NCBI RefSeq assembly: GCF_023375815.1
Contig: NZ_CP067412.1
Location: forward strand, 124,001 to 188,000
DNA: 64,000 bases
Direction of reading: 5' to 3'
From: Pseudomonas sp. HS6
Lineage (GTDB): Bacteria; Pseudomonadota; Gammaproteobacteria; Pseudomonadales; Pseudomonadaceae
The translations under genes were made by a program, and so were the position numbers. The notes under the pieces were generated by a model. It searched no databases, was not told the origin of the DNA, and saw nothing but the letters and a program-made list of their open reading frames with translations. This document shows, piece after piece, positions 9,675-17,938 of this stretch; position 1 is the stretch's first letter; every line of letters starts with the position of its first letter.

Positions 9675-9852
9675 GGCGGCCTCCTGGACCGCGGGTAGCC
9701 ACACCAGCGACGCTGGCAGGCGTCAGTCTTTTATTCGGCGACTGACGAAATGTCTGACAGCGTTTTCTGAATCTGGTGCGTTTCAGTAACAACTTGAAAC
9801 AAGTGATTCATGAAATCTTGTTCATCCGCAAACGCCGCCATTCAGCCGCTGA

Positions 9853-10116
9853 TTAGTGGTGACCGCCATGGTATCCACCGCCGTGATAACCCCGTCCGTA
9901 ACCGCCGCGATAGCCATAGCCACCATAGTAATAGCGGCCGCCACCGTAGTAGCGCGGGCCGTAATAACCACCGTAGTAATAGGGCGAGTAGTAGCCGGGA
10001 TAGTAGTAAGGCGGGGAGTAAACGTCGTAGCCGCCACCGTAGTAGTAACAACCGGACAGCCCAAGACCGAGCACTGCTCCCAGCAGCACCCGACGCAGCA
10101 ATTTTGAAATACGCAT
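9853..10116 (-). CDS. Glycine/tyrosine-rich small lipoprotein
   Basis: 87 residues from ATG 10116, with CAGGAGG eight bases upstream. The signal peptide ends in the lipobox LGLSGC. The mature part is almost only Tyr, Gly and Pro (PYYYPGYYSPYYYGGYYG) and ends in a His-Gly tail (GGGYHGGHH) that could bind metal, though this is inference. It lies 178 bases upstream of the similar lipoprotein at 9273-9674. No enzymatic function is suggested; a structural or adhesive envelope role is possible. Confidence 0.65.
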   Translation of the reverse strand: MRISKLLRRVLLGAVLGLGLSGCYYYGGGYDVYSPPYYYPGYYSPYYYGGYYGPRYYGGGRYYYGGYGYRGGYGRGYHGGGYHGGHH

Positions 10117-10323
10117 GACGGCCTCCTGAAAGACCTGCGACAGCAGTCGGCACAGACCGGCTGACAAGAGTTTTGACTGGTAAACCGTTACCGAGTGCCA
10201 ACTTCCAGCGCCCGTCGGATCAGCGGCGCAACAGGCTGCTCATTTCAGGCAAATATGCCGCAACCTTTTCCCCGTCACTGCCACTAGAATGCTGCCATCG
10301 GGCCACCGTCGACGGAATTGCCA

Positions 10324-11811
10324 ATGCCGCTCAGATCTGCGTTTTACTCTCAACGTTCGCTGGTATTGACTCTGGTCGCCCTCCTCGGCGCAGGTTTTCT
10401 CGCCACTTCGCTGCTCAGCTACTACGCCTCGCGGGCATCGATCCGCGACAACATCGTCAACACCGAACTGCCGCTGACGTCCGACACGGTGTATTCGGAA
10501 ATCCAGAAAGACCTCGTCAGACCGATCCTGATTTCCTCGATGATGTCCCGTGACACCTTCATGCGCGACTGGGTGGTGAACGGCGAGAAAGACAGTGATC
10601 AGATGACCCGTTATCTCGACGAGGTCATGACCCATTACGGCGCCTATACCGCGTTCTTCGTTTCCAACAGCACCCACACCTACTACCACGCCAAGGGTGT
10701 GCTCAAGCAGGTGAAAATCGACGAGCCGCGCGACGCCTGGTACTTCCGCGTGCGCGACATGAAGGATCCGTACGAGATCAACGTCGACCCGGACCTGGCC
10801 AACAAAGACAACATGACCTTCTTCATCAACTACAAGGTCTTCGATTACAACGACCGCTTCATCGGCGCCGCCGGCGTCGGGCTAACGGTGGACGCGGTGA
10901 TCAAGCTGATCGACAAGTATCAGCAGCGTTACCAACGCAGCGTGTACTTTGTCGACACCTTCGGCCGACTGGTCTTGACCGGCGCCGAGGGCGGGCCGGA
11001 AGGTGCGCGGGTCGGGAAAAGCCTGACGGACCTCGACAGCATGAAAAGTCTGGTCACCCAGTTGCCTAAACCCCACAGCGGCAGCTATGAATATTCCGCC
11101 CACGGCCAGGGACATTTCCTCAACGTGCGGTTTATTCCGGAGCTGAACTGGTACCTGTTTGTCGACAAACGTGAGGACGGTGCGCTGAGCGAAATCCGCC
11201 AGTCGCTGTACCTCAACCTGCTGATCTGCCTATTGGTGACGTTGATCGTGCTGGCGCTGGTCAACCGGTTGATCCGACGCTATCAGGAAAAAATCCAGGC
11301 CCAGGCCACCCTCGACAGCCTCACCGAACTGCCCAACCGGCGCGGATTCGACCTGCTCGCCGCGCAGGCCTTGCAGGAAGCCCATCGCGAACCGAAACCG
11401 CTGACTGCGCTGCTGCTGGACCTCGATCACTTCAAGGTATTGAACGACACCTACGGGCACATGGCCGGCGATCAGGTTTTGATCGGTTTTGCCCGGGACC
11501 TGCAAAGCTGCCTGCGCCATTCCGACATCGTCTGCCGTTGGGGCGGTGAGGAATTCATCGTTCTGCTGAAGGACACCGACGGTGAGACCGGTCAGAAAAT
11601 TGCCGAGAAGATCCGCCAGCACGTCGAACAGCATGAATATGCCTACAACGGTCACACCCTGAATCTGACGGTCAGCATCGGCGCCACCACACTGCAACGT
11701 GATGACACCTTGCACAGCCTGCTGTCCCGGGCCGATCATGCGATGTACCGGGCCAAACAAACCGGCCGCAACCGCACCTGCGTGGAAATGCATCAATCGA
11801 CCTATGCCTGA
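10324..11811 (+). CDS. Membrane-anchored diguanylate cyclase (sensor-GGDEF)
   Basis: 495 residues. An N-terminal membrane segment (about residues 12-35) leads into a periplasmic sensory domain of Cache-like appearance. A second hydrophobic helix (about 300-320) is followed by a GGDEF domain with an intact GGEEF active site at residues 407-411. An RHSD allosteric I-site five residues before it predicts product inhibition. It should make cyclic di-GMP from GTP and so control sessile versus motile behaviour. ATG 10324 is preferred to TTG 10318. Its last codons overlap the start of the CWC-protein gene by 8 bases, which suggests translational coupling. Confidence 0.88.
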   Translation: MPLRSAFYSQRSLVLTLVALLGAGFLATSLLSYYASRASIRDNIVNTELPLTSDTVYSEIQKDLVRPILISSMMSRDTFMRDWVVNGEKDSDQMTRYLDEVMTHYGAYTAFFVSNSTHTYYHAKGVLKQVKIDEPRDAWYFRVRDMKDPYEINVDPDLANKDNMTFFINYKVFDYNDRFIGAAGVGLTVDAVIKLIDKYQQRYQRSVYFVDTFGRLVLTGAEGGPEGARVGKSLTDLDSMKSLVTQLPKPHSGSYEYSAHGQGHFLNVRFIPELNWYLFVDKREDGALSEIRQSLYLNLLICLLVTLIVLALVNRLIRRYQEKIQAQATLDSLTELPNRRGFDLLAAQALQEAHREPKPLTALLLDLDHFKVLNDTYGHMAGDQVLIGFARDLQSCLRHSDIVCRWGGEEFIVLLKDTDGETGQKIAEKIRQHVEQHEYAYNGHTLNLTVSIGATTLQRDDTLHSLLSRADHAMYRAKQTGRNRTCVEMHQSTYA

Positions 11812-12034
11812 AACTCTGAACAAACCTGACCTCTGCCCGGCCTGCGGTGCCCGCAACGACTGCACCCTGGCCGACCCGCGCACCGCCGACCGTGCCTGCT
11901 GGTGCTACGGCGTGAGCATCGACCCGGCGGTACTCGAAGCCCTGCCGCCGGAACTGCGCGACCAATCCTGCCTGTGCCCGCGTTGCGCCCAGGTCGAGGC
12001 GCAACTGCAAGCGGCCACGCCGTCGATCCCGTAA
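11804..12034 (+). CDS. Cysteine-rich CWC family protein
   Basis: 76 residues with a dense cysteine pattern: CPACGARNDC, then ACWCYG (the CWC motif that names the family), then SCLCPRCAQ. These spacings suggest metal binding, probably zinc, but this is not shown. The ATG at 11804 overlaps the end of the diguanylate cyclase gene. The next gene is rsuA, 33 bases downstream. No function is established for this small family as far as I know. Confidence 0.75.
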   Translation: MPETLNKPDLCPACGARNDCTLADPRTADRACWCYGVSIDPAVLEALPPELRDQSCLCPRCAQVEAQLQAATPSIP

Positions 12035-12067
12035 GATGCGCGCCCCGCTACCTGCCGATTCCTGATC

Positions 12068-12760
12068 ATGCGCGTCGACCGTTTCCTCAGTAACCTGCCC
12101 CGCTACAACCGCAAGCAGGTTCGCCTGTTGCTGGTGGAAAAGCGCGTGCGCGTTGACGGAAAAGTCGTCAGCGATCCCCACTGCGAAGTCCTGGAATTCA
12201 GTCGTGTCGAAGTCGACGACGAAGTGCTGCAAAGCGGCAAACCGGCGCGCTATTTCATGCTCTACAAACCTCAGGGCTGTGTCAGCGCCACCCGCGATCC
12301 CGAGCATCCGACCGTGCTCGATCTGATCCATGAGCCGGACAAGGACGACCTGCACATCGCCGGGCGCCTGGACTTCAACACCACCGGCCTGATGCTGATC
12401 ACCAACGATGGCACTTGGTCCCGGCGCCTGACCCAGCCGCAAACCAAACTGCCGAAGGTCTATTACGTCGAGACCGAACAGGACATCGGCCCGGAATATG
12501 CGATCAAGTTTGCAGAGGGGATCTACTTCGCCTTCGAGGACCTGACCACCCAACCGGCGCAGTTGGAAGTGCTTGGCCCACGAACGGCGCGGCTGAGTAT
12601 CGTCGAGGGTCGTTACCATCAGGTGAAGCGCATGTTCGGCCACTTCAACAACAAAGTGCTGCGCCTGCACCGTGAATCCATGGGCCCGCTGCCGCTGGAT
12701 CACGCGCTAAAACCGGGCGAGTACCGCGCCTTGCGCACCGAAGAGATTCATTTGTTCTAA
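12068..12760 (+). CDS. rsuA: 16S rRNA pseudouridine synthase RsuA
   Basis: 230 residues. The N-terminus is an S4 RNA-binding domain (RVDRFLSNLPRYNRKQVRLLL). The catalytic domain carries the family motif with the nucleophilic aspartate (GRLDFNTTGLML, about residues 97-108) and a YHQVKRMF segment near 180. RsuA converts U516 of 16S rRNA to pseudouridine during 30S assembly. The length matches the family. It follows the CWC gene closely and probably shares its transcript. The exact rRNA site is inferred from RsuA-type similarity. Confidence 0.85.
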   Translation: MRVDRFLSNLPRYNRKQVRLLLVEKRVRVDGKVVSDPHCEVLEFSRVEVDDEVLQSGKPARYFMLYKPQGCVSATRDPEHPTVLDLIHEPDKDDLHIAGRLDFNTTGLMLITNDGTWSRRLTQPQTKLPKVYYVETEQDIGPEYAIKFAEGIYFAFEDLTTQPAQLEVLGPRTARLSIVEGRYHQVKRMFGHFNNKVLRLHRESMGPLPLDHALKPGEYRALRTEEIHLF

Positions 12761-13076
12761 GCAGCCGACCGCTCAGCAGAAGTTGTCGAACAATTTACCA
12801 ACGGCACTTGCGCGATCCGGATCCCCCTGCTTGAATCAGGACGTCGGCCAAATTGTGACCGATGAGTCACACATAACTTCTAAGAAACCTTTTGCCGGTA
12901 GAGAGCCCTCAGGGCTCCGCCTCAGCCGGCAAATTGCCCGCCAATAACAATACCCGTCGACCTGCCGTAACGGATCGACATGGGCTCCAAAATTCCAGGC
13001 GTATGCCTACCTGTCACAAAGCTCGTGCAATCTCTATTTGCGCGCATACCCGCTTGCTTGCCAGGAGTCTTATGAC
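12761..13076. other. Intergenic region upstream of phaG
   Basis: No convincing coding sequence is present in these 316 bases. They hold the nested stem-loop at 12894-12930 described separately and, at the end, the AGGAG ribosome binding site of phaG at 13063-13067. A promoter for phaG is expected here but I could not pick one with confidence. Confidence 0.5.
12894..12930 (+). other. Nested stem-loop in the phaG upstream region
   Basis: An inner perfect hairpin GAGCCC-TCA-GGGCTC (12903-12917) is enclosed by GCCGG (12894-12898) pairing with CCGGC (12926-12930). There is no following T-run, so it is not a standard terminator. It could be a leader structure or part of a small RNA; this is inference. 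Confidence 0.4.
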
Positions 13077-13961
13077 ATGAGGCCAGAAATCGCTGTGCTG
13101 GATATACAGGGTCAGTATCGGGTTTACACGGAGTTCTATCGCGCAGACGCCGCAGAAAAGACCATCATCCTGGTCAACGGCTCGATGGCCACGACTGCGT
13201 CGTTTGCACAAACCGTGAAAAATCTGCACCCGCAATTCAACGTGGTCTGCTACGACCAGCCCTACGCGGGCAAGTCGAAAGTCCACAACCGTCACGAGAA
13301 ACATCTGACGAAAGAAGTCGAAGGTCTGATCCTGCTGGAGCTGATCGACCACTTCGCGGCCGAACACGTGCTGTCGTTCTCCTGGGGTGGCGCCGCGACC
13401 ATGGTCGCCCTCGCCCATCAACCCCGGCGCATCGAAAAAGCCGTGATCAGCTCGTTCTCTCCGGTGGTCAACGCGCACATGCTCGATTACCTCGAGCGCG
13501 GCGTCGAATGCCTCGGCAAACGCGACGGCGACCGGGTCGGGCATCTGGTCAACAACACCATCGGCAAACACCTGCCGTCGCTGTTCAAGCGCTTCAATTA
13601 TCGCCACGTCAGCAGCCTCGCCGAACACGAATACGGGCAGATGCACTTTCACATCAGCAACGTGCTGCACAGTGACCGTCAGTGCTATCTGAACGCGGCG
13701 AAGAAAATCAACGTACCGGTGCTGTTCATGAACGGCGAATGGGACGAATACACCGCCGCTGAAGATGCCCGCCTGTTCGGCAACCACGTGGCGCAAAGCA
13801 CCTTCACCACCCTGCAGGCCACCGGTCACTTCCTCGACATGGAACACAAGTCGGCCTGCCGGGACAGCCAGAACGCCCTGCTCGGTTTCCTGAAACCGGC
13901 GCAACAGGCCAGCCGAACGCGTTACCAGTTAGTCCAGGATCACCATGCATTGGCCATTTGA
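13077..13961 (+). CDS. phaG: PhaG, 3-hydroxyacyl-ACP thioesterase/transacylase (PHA precursor supply)
   Basis: 294 residues, closely resembling remembered Pseudomonas PhaG from its MRPEIAVLDIQGQYRVY start onward and related to RhlA. It is an alpha/beta hydrolase with nucleophile Ser102 in SFSWGG, an acid in GEWDEYTAAED and a histidine in ATGHFLDME. PhaG diverts 3-hydroxyacyl-ACP from fatty-acid synthesis toward medium-chain polyhydroxyalkanoate. It was first called a CoA transacylase and later proposed to act as a thioesterase working with a CoA ligase. The ATG at 13077 has AGGAG nine bases upstream. It is monocistronic here; no PHA synthase gene is in the window. Confidence 0.88.
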   Translation: MRPEIAVLDIQGQYRVYTEFYRADAAEKTIILVNGSMATTASFAQTVKNLHPQFNVVCYDQPYAGKSKVHNRHEKHLTKEVEGLILLELIDHFAAEHVLSFSWGGAATMVALAHQPRRIEKAVISSFSPVVNAHMLDYLERGVECLGKRDGDRVGHLVNNTIGKHLPSLFKRFNYRHVSSLAEHEYGQMHFHISNVLHSDRQCYLNAAKKINVPVLFMNGEWDEYTAAEDARLFGNHVAQSTFTTLQATGHFLDMEHKSACRDSQNALLGFLKPAQQASRTRYQLVQDHHALAI

Positions 13962-13971
13962 AACAGTGTCA

Positions 13972-14036
13972 TCGCGAGCAAGCCTGCGGGTCTGAGTTTT
14001 AGCCGTCCTCCAGCCCGTAGCGCTTGCCCGCGATTG
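13972..14036. repeat. Degenerate REP-like inverted repeat
   Basis: CATCGCGAGCAAGC on the left and GCTTGCCCGCGAT on the right form an imperfect pair resembling worn halves of the Pseudomonas REP seen intact at 32894. It lies between phaG and the tRNA. Confidence 0.4.
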
Positions 14037-14130
14037 ACCGATTTGGCTCTGATTCAGGCTTTTCCGCTCGCCACACGCAAAGAAAACTTCAAATCAGTGG
14101 CCGAGTCTGGTACAAAGTCAGCCGCTCTGA

Positions 14131-14204
14131 GCGGGTGTCGTATAATGGCATTACTCCAGCTTCCCAAGCTGATAACGAGGGTTCGATTCCCTTCACCCGC
14201 TCCA
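14131..14204 (+). tRNA. tRNA-Gly (anticodon CCC)
   Basis: A 74-base cloverleaf. The acceptor stem GCGGGTG pairs with CACCCGC. The anticodon stem-loop CCAGC-TTCCCAA-GCTGA gives anticodon CCC. The T-arm contains GGTTCGATTCC, and a CCA end is encoded. It reads codon GGG. tRNA genes are common integration sites, but I found no repeated copy of its 3' end downstream in this window. Confidence 0.95.
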
Positions 14205-14252
14205 ATTGAATTTATGTCCTGCGTCGTGGTTTGACGGGGGATACGCAAACAG

Positions 14253-14282
14253 AAAAAACCGGCCTTGATGGCCGGTTTTTTT
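14253..14282 (+). terminator. Intrinsic terminator after tRNA-Gly
   Basis: AAAAAACCGGCC, loop TTGAT, GGCCGGTTTTTT: strong stem with a T-run about 50 bases past the tRNA. The A-run makes it potentially bidirectional. Confidence 0.85.
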
Positions 14283-14594
14283 GTGTCTGGGATTTGGAGC
14301 GAATCCCCCCAATACGCCGAGGGCGGACATTACTTCGACTGCTTAACTCCATTTAACTGTGGGTTATCGCGCCCAAATCGGGATAAGCCCCAAAATATTG
14401 GAGTTAGAACCACTACCTGCCTCAAAAATTTACTTTGGCCAGGGCCCCACGCCTGTTCAGCCTCAACGCCAACCCATTGGATTTCATGGAAACGGCCCGC
14501 AATACACTCCCAATCCTGCTGAAGTATCCCCGCCTAGACTCCTTCGTGAACACCAGCCCCATCACAGGACGATGACCGCTCGGTGGTTATAGTG

Positions 14595-14626
14595 TTGATC
14601 GAGAAAAAATCGCGGGTATAGTACCC
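14595..14626 (+). promoter_or_regulatory. hicAB promoter with overlapping operator
   Basis: A sigma70-like TTGATC (14595-14600) and TATAGT (14617-14622) are 16 bases apart. The -10 is embedded in a perfect inverted repeat GGGTA-TAG-TACCC (14614-14626). HicB antitoxins with ribbon-helix-helix tails repress their own operon, so this palindrome is a good operator candidate. Confidence 0.55.
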
Positions 14627-14651
14627 ACCAAGCACACCACAAGGAGGTGTT

Positions 14652-14831
14652 GTGAACAGCCGTTTTCTAATTGGCCAACTCGTCGCAGACGGTTGGTATC
14701 TGGTGCGGGTCAGGGGCAGTCATCATCACTTCAAGCATCCGACCAAACCTGGTTTGGTCACAGTGCCTCACCCGAAGAAGGATCTGCTCAAGAAAACGGC
14801 CATCAGTATTTTGCAGCAGGCGCTGCTTTGA
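14652..14831 (+). CDS. hicA: HicA toxin (mRNA interferase)
   Basis: 59 residues starting at GTG 14652 with AAGGAGG at 14641-14647. The double-stranded-RNA-binding-like HicA fold is recognised by GWYLVRVRGSHHHF and VTVPHPKKDL. His24 in GSHHHF is the expected catalytic residue. HicA cleaves mRNA and blocks translation when free of HicB. The gene is easily missed because it is short and begins with GTG. It is followed 36 bases later by hicB, the standard toxin-first order of hicAB. Confidence 0.9.
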   Translation: MNSRFLIGQLVADGWYLVRVRGSHHHFKHPTKPGLVTVPHPKKDLLKKTAISILQQALL

Positions 14832-14867
14832 CCCGTCAAGTCGATTGCGCTGCGGAGGACAACACAC

Positions 14868-15275
14868 ATGCTTTACCCAATTGCGATTTCAGTGGGTGAT
14901 GAAGGACATGCCTGGGGAGTGGAGGTGCCGGATATTCCGGGCTGTTTCTCCGCTGGAGATGATCTGGATGACGCGATGGCGATGGCCCGCGAAGCCATTG
15001 AAGGCCATTTCGAGATTCTGGCCGAAGACGGCTCGCCCATCCCGCCCGCCAACAAGGTCACGCTGCATGCCGCCAATCCAAAATACGCTGGCTGCACGTG
15101 GGCGTTGGTGGACATCGATGTAACCAAATACCTGGGCAAAGCTCAGAAACTCAACATCACTTTGCCGGGCTATCTACTCAACCGTATCGATGAATACGTG
15201 TTGCACCATCCGGAGGAAAAAAGCCGCTCCGGGTTCTTGGCTTCAGCGGCGCTTAAGGTGTTGCAGCAGGGTTGA
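14868..15275 (+). CDS. hicB: HicB antitoxin with DNA-binding tail
   Basis: 135 residues. The N-terminal half is the HicB fold (AWGVEVPDIPGCFSAGD, then DAMAMAREAIEGH). The C-terminal half (KLNITLPGYLLNRIDEYV onward) looks like a ribbon-helix-helix DNA-binding domain. It binds and neutralises HicA and should repress the operon through the palindrome at 14614. The start ATG 14868 lies after GGAGGA at 14855-14860. A hairpin terminator follows directly. Confidence 0.9.
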   Translation: MLYPIAISVGDEGHAWGVEVPDIPGCFSAGDDLDDAMAMAREAIEGHFEILAEDGSPIPPANKVTLHAANPKYAGCTWALVDIDVTKYLGKAQKLNITLPGYLLNRIDEYVLHHPEEKSRSGFLASAALKVLQQG

Positions 15276-15286
15276 ACTGATTACTG

Positions 15287-15316
15287 AAAGCCGGTCTTGA
15301 AGACCGGTTTCTTGCT
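15287..15316 (+). terminator. Terminator after hicAB
   Basis: AAAGCCGGTCTTGAAGACCGGTTTC: stem CCGGTCTTGAAGACCGG followed by a broken T-run, 12 bases past the hicB stop. Confidence 0.7.
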
Positions 15317-15510
15317 TTTACGAAAAACCGCGATTACAGATCCCCAACACTCGTACGGTTCTCACCCTCGCCACGACCCGCTAGCATTTCCCCATCGCAC
15401 ACCACCCTCCCCCTGCGCGGCCATCGACGAATACGCGCCATCACCTTTCGAGGGATTCAAAACCGTGGCTCCCAAGCCACTCAAATCAAATTTAAAAGAG
15501 CAGCAAACCC

Positions 15511-16239
15511 ATGACCCAGAACATCTACGACGATCCCGAATTTTTTCAGGGCTACAGCCAGATGAACCGCTCCATCGGCGGCCTCGATGCCGCGCCGGAA
15601 TGGCCCGCGCTGAAAGCCTTGTTGCCCTCCCTGCACGGTTTGCAGGTGGTGGACTTGGGTTGCGGCTACGGCTGGCTCTGCCGCTGGGCAAGCGAACAAG
15701 GCGCGGCCGAAGTACTGGGGCTGGATGTCTCGGAGAAAATGCTCGAACGGGCGAAGGAAACCACCTCAGCCGCGAACATTCGCTACGAACGTGCCGACCT
15801 GGAACAGCTCGATTTGCCTACCTGCACTTTCGATCTGGCCTACAGCTCACTGGCCCTGCATTACATCAAGGATCTCTCGGGGCTGTTTGCCAAGCTGCAT
15901 GACGCGCTTAAACCCGGTGCGCATTTCGTGTTCTCCATCGAGCACCCGATCTTCATGGCGCCGCGTAATCCGGGATGGCTGATCGACAGCGAAGGCAATA
16001 AGCGCTGGCCGCTGGACAGCTATCAGATGGAAGGCGAACGAGTGACCAACTGGCTCGCTGAAGGTGTGATCAAGCAGCATCGTACGGTCGGCACGCTGCT
16101 CAACACGTTGATCGACGCCGGGTTTACGATTCAACACGTCAATGAGTGGGGCCCGAGCGATGCTGAAGTGGCCGCACAACCGGCCCTCGCCGAAGAACGC
16201 GAGCGGCCGATGATGATGCTGGTCGCCGTACAGCGCTGA
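15511..16239 (+). CDS. Class I SAM-dependent methyltransferase
   Basis: 242 residues. Motif I is clear (VVDLGCGYGWLCRWA, about residues 46-60), followed by the acidic motif II (VLGLDVSEKML) and a post-motif AYSSLALHYIKD. The protein matches the small-molecule (UbiE/Methyltransf_11-like) group. The substrate is unknown. It is single, flanked by terminators on both sides, so it is probably an independent transcript. Confidence 0.8.
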   Translation: MTQNIYDDPEFFQGYSQMNRSIGGLDAAPEWPALKALLPSLHGLQVVDLGCGYGWLCRWASEQGAAEVLGLDVSEKMLERAKETTSAANIRYERADLEQLDLPTCTFDLAYSSLALHYIKDLSGLFAKLHDALKPGAHFVFSIEHPIFMAPRNPGWLIDSEGNKRWPLDSYQMEGERVTNWLAEGVIKQHRTVGTLLNTLIDAGFTIQHVNEWGPSDAEVAAQPALAEERERPMMMLVAVQR

Positions 16240-16248
16240 CCGCAAAAG

Positions 16249-16274
16249 AAAGGGCCGATCAAATCGGCCCTTTT
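16249..16274. terminator. Shared terminator between two convergent methyltransferase genes
   Basis: AAAGGGCCGAT-CAA-ATCGGCCCTTTT: a stem with A and T runs on its two sides lies between the converging genes ending at 16239 and 16279 and can serve both. Confidence 0.85.
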
Positions 16275-16278
16275 CGTA

Positions 16279-17049
16279 TCAGCGAGTGGCGACAATGAAC
16301 AACCGAGGGAACGGCAACAACACCGAACCATCCGCCAGCGCCGGATAAGCCTTCGCAACCTCCGCCAGATATTGCGCCAGATATTCCGCCCGCTCCGTTT
16401 CCGTCAGCGGACTGAGGAACGGAATCAAACCGCTGCCCTTGAACCATTCAACGACGCCTGAAGCCCCGCCCGCCAATTGATGGTGATACGTGGTGCGCCA
16501 CACATCGACCCGTGTGCAATGCGGGCGCAACATTGAGAAATAGGCACTGGCATCCGCCATCTCGGTCCGCTGCCCAGCCGCACCCGCCAGTTTGCGGGCC
16601 CAAGGCCCGTTGGCGGCGACTTCGCGCATCAACCGGTGAGACGGCTCATTGAGGTTGTCCGGCATCTGGATCGCCAGACTGCCACCCTGCGCCAACTTGC
16701 CTGCCAACGCCGGCAGCAACGTCCCGTGATCCGGCACCCACTGCAACACCGCGTTGGCGAAGATCACATCGAACGGCCCTTCATCGGCCCATTTATCAAT
16801 GTCCGCCACTTCGAACTGCAACTGCGGCAGACGCTTGCGCGCGGCATCGATCATGTCCGCCGAGCTGTCGAGCCCCTGCACTTTCGCCCCCGGAAAACGA
16901 TCCACCAGAAGCTCGGTCGAGTTGCCGGGGCCACAACCAATATCGACCACGGAACGGGCCTCGGGCGTGGGAATCGCTGCCAGCAAGTCACGGGCCGGGC
17001 GGGTGCGTTCATCTTCAAAAGCGACGTATTGCTTGGCGGACCAGGTCAT
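16279..17049 (-). CDS. tam: Trans-aconitate 2-methyltransferase
   Basis: 256 residues, the family's usual length. The N-terminus has WSAKQYVAFEDERTRPARDLL, then the SAM-binding motif VVDIGCGPGNSTELL (about 33-47), and later IFANAVLQWVPDH. Together these are typical of Tam. It methylates trans-aconitate, a spontaneous and inhibitory isomer of the citric-acid-cycle intermediate cis-aconitate. It is cytosolic, monocistronic and converges on the other methyltransferase gene. Confidence 0.85.
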   Translation of the reverse strand: MTWSAKQYVAFEDERTRPARDLLAAIPTPEARSVVDIGCGPGNSTELLVDRFPGAKVQGLDSSADMIDAARKRLPQLQFEVADIDKWADEGPFDVIFANAVLQWVPDHGTLLPALAGKLAQGGSLAIQMPDNLNEPSHRLMREVAANGPWARKLAGAAGQRTEMADASAYFSMLRPHCTRVDVWRTTYHHQLAGGASGVVEWFKGSGLIPFLSPLTETERAEYLAQYLAEVAKAYPALADGSVLLPFPRLFIVATR

Positions 17050-17423
17050 TGCGTTCTCCTGTCGGGGGGCATTCCAGCGGTTCGTTACGATACAGGCTAG
17101 GCCGCACTCAGCTCCAGACCGACAGATTGCAAACCATGTCCGGCGTTTCGATGCTTATCGCCAAATCGCTGGGGCTTATCACTCAACTGACCGTCCGTCG
17201 AACGGATTAAACGCAATTTTGACAGCCTGCAATACCTGCCTATAGTCAGTTTGCGGCAATCGGAAGGAACCCGATCTATCAGTAGTCCTGCAGGGAGCAG
17301 GTCCGCTCATCTCTCGTGACCGATGGGTTCCGGCAGTAGTGTGCTCGCAACGGCCGAATGGCAAGCAACGTTGTCGTGCCTGAAACCAATATCAGGCAAT
17401 CACTATGAACAAGGAGCTTTACC
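17050..17423. other. Intergenic region before the PixA/AidA pair
   Basis: 374 bases between divergent tam and the first PixA-family gene. No supported coding sequence was found. It must hold both promoters. AAGGAG at 17410-17415 is the ribosome site for the gene at 17424. A CTG/CAG pair near 17228-17242 was considered as a quorum-sensing box and rejected because of its spacing. Confidence 0.5.
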
Positions 17424-17927
17424 ATGTCTCGAGTCACGGATGTGCTGGTCACGATCGACACCGAAACCATTCTGAAAAAGTATCCTGGCATCAGCAAAGA
17501 TCCGAAAAATCCGACGCTGATCGACTGGCATCATGTGTACATGGTCACCAACCAGGACAACGTGGTCAGCGGCCAGGCCGGTGGTGAACTGGACCTGAAG
17601 GCACAGGTCGGCGATTTGATTCGCTGGCGTGAAACCAGCCTGTCGCAAAGCTTCGAAACCGCCGTGATCTTCTACAAATTCATCGGCAACCAGGGCGCCG
17701 ACCTGATCTCCCCGCCCTCGCCGCGCAAGGCTACGGCCTGCGTTGCGGTACCAAACACCAGCAATCCATCGGTCCCCAGCTGCCAGAAAGTCGATAACCA
17801 CTACTGGTCGTCGGAGACCCTGTCGTGCGGTCGCGTGACCTATCACTTCCACTTCCTGATCGTTGACCGCAACTGCCAGATCATCGGCTGCTGCTCGTGG
17901 GATCCGTTCATTTCCATTCACAACTGA
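17424..17927 (+). CDS. PixA/AidA family protein (copy 1)
   Basis: 167 residues. The family pattern is an opening VLVTIDTETILKKYP strand, a central LIRWRETSLSQSFE, and a cysteine-containing tail with VTYHFHFLIVDRNCQIIGCCSWDP. Relatives include PixA, an inclusion-body protein of Xenorhabdus, and AidA, a quorum-sensing-controlled protein in Burkholderia and Ralstonia. The biochemical role is unknown. There is no signal peptide, so it is cytoplasmic. AAGGAG precedes the start. A related gene follows 120 bases downstream. Confidence 0.8.
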   Translation: MSRVTDVLVTIDTETILKKYPGISKDPKNPTLIDWHHVYMVTNQDNVVSGQAGGELDLKAQVGDLIRWRETSLSQSFETAVIFYKFIGNQGADLISPPSPRKATACVAVPNTSNPSVPSCQKVDNHYWSSETLSCGRVTYHFHFLIVDRNCQIIGCCSWDPFISIHN

Positions 17928-17938
17928 CGTTGCTTTGG

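Larger units (their letters stand above)
14205..14651. other. Gene-poor stretch between tRNA-Gly and hicA
   Basis: These 447 bases contain the terminator at 14253 and, at the far end, the hicA promoter/operator and ribosome binding site. Between about 14290 and 14590 I see no supported gene: the short open frames there lack ribosome sites and family features. The base composition looks less GC-rich than the flanks, so it may be remnant DNA of a past insertion beside the tRNA, without proof. Confidence 0.5.

Noticed and set aside
14205..14640. An attachment-site duplicate of the tRNA-Gly 3' end
   Set aside because: No second copy of the tRNA end was seen downstream within the window, and there is no integrase gene.
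17228..17245. ACCTGCCTATAGTCAGTTT as a LuxR-type box before the AidA-family gene
   Set aside because: The CT and AG arms are 10 rather than 12 bases apart and the arms are not well matched.
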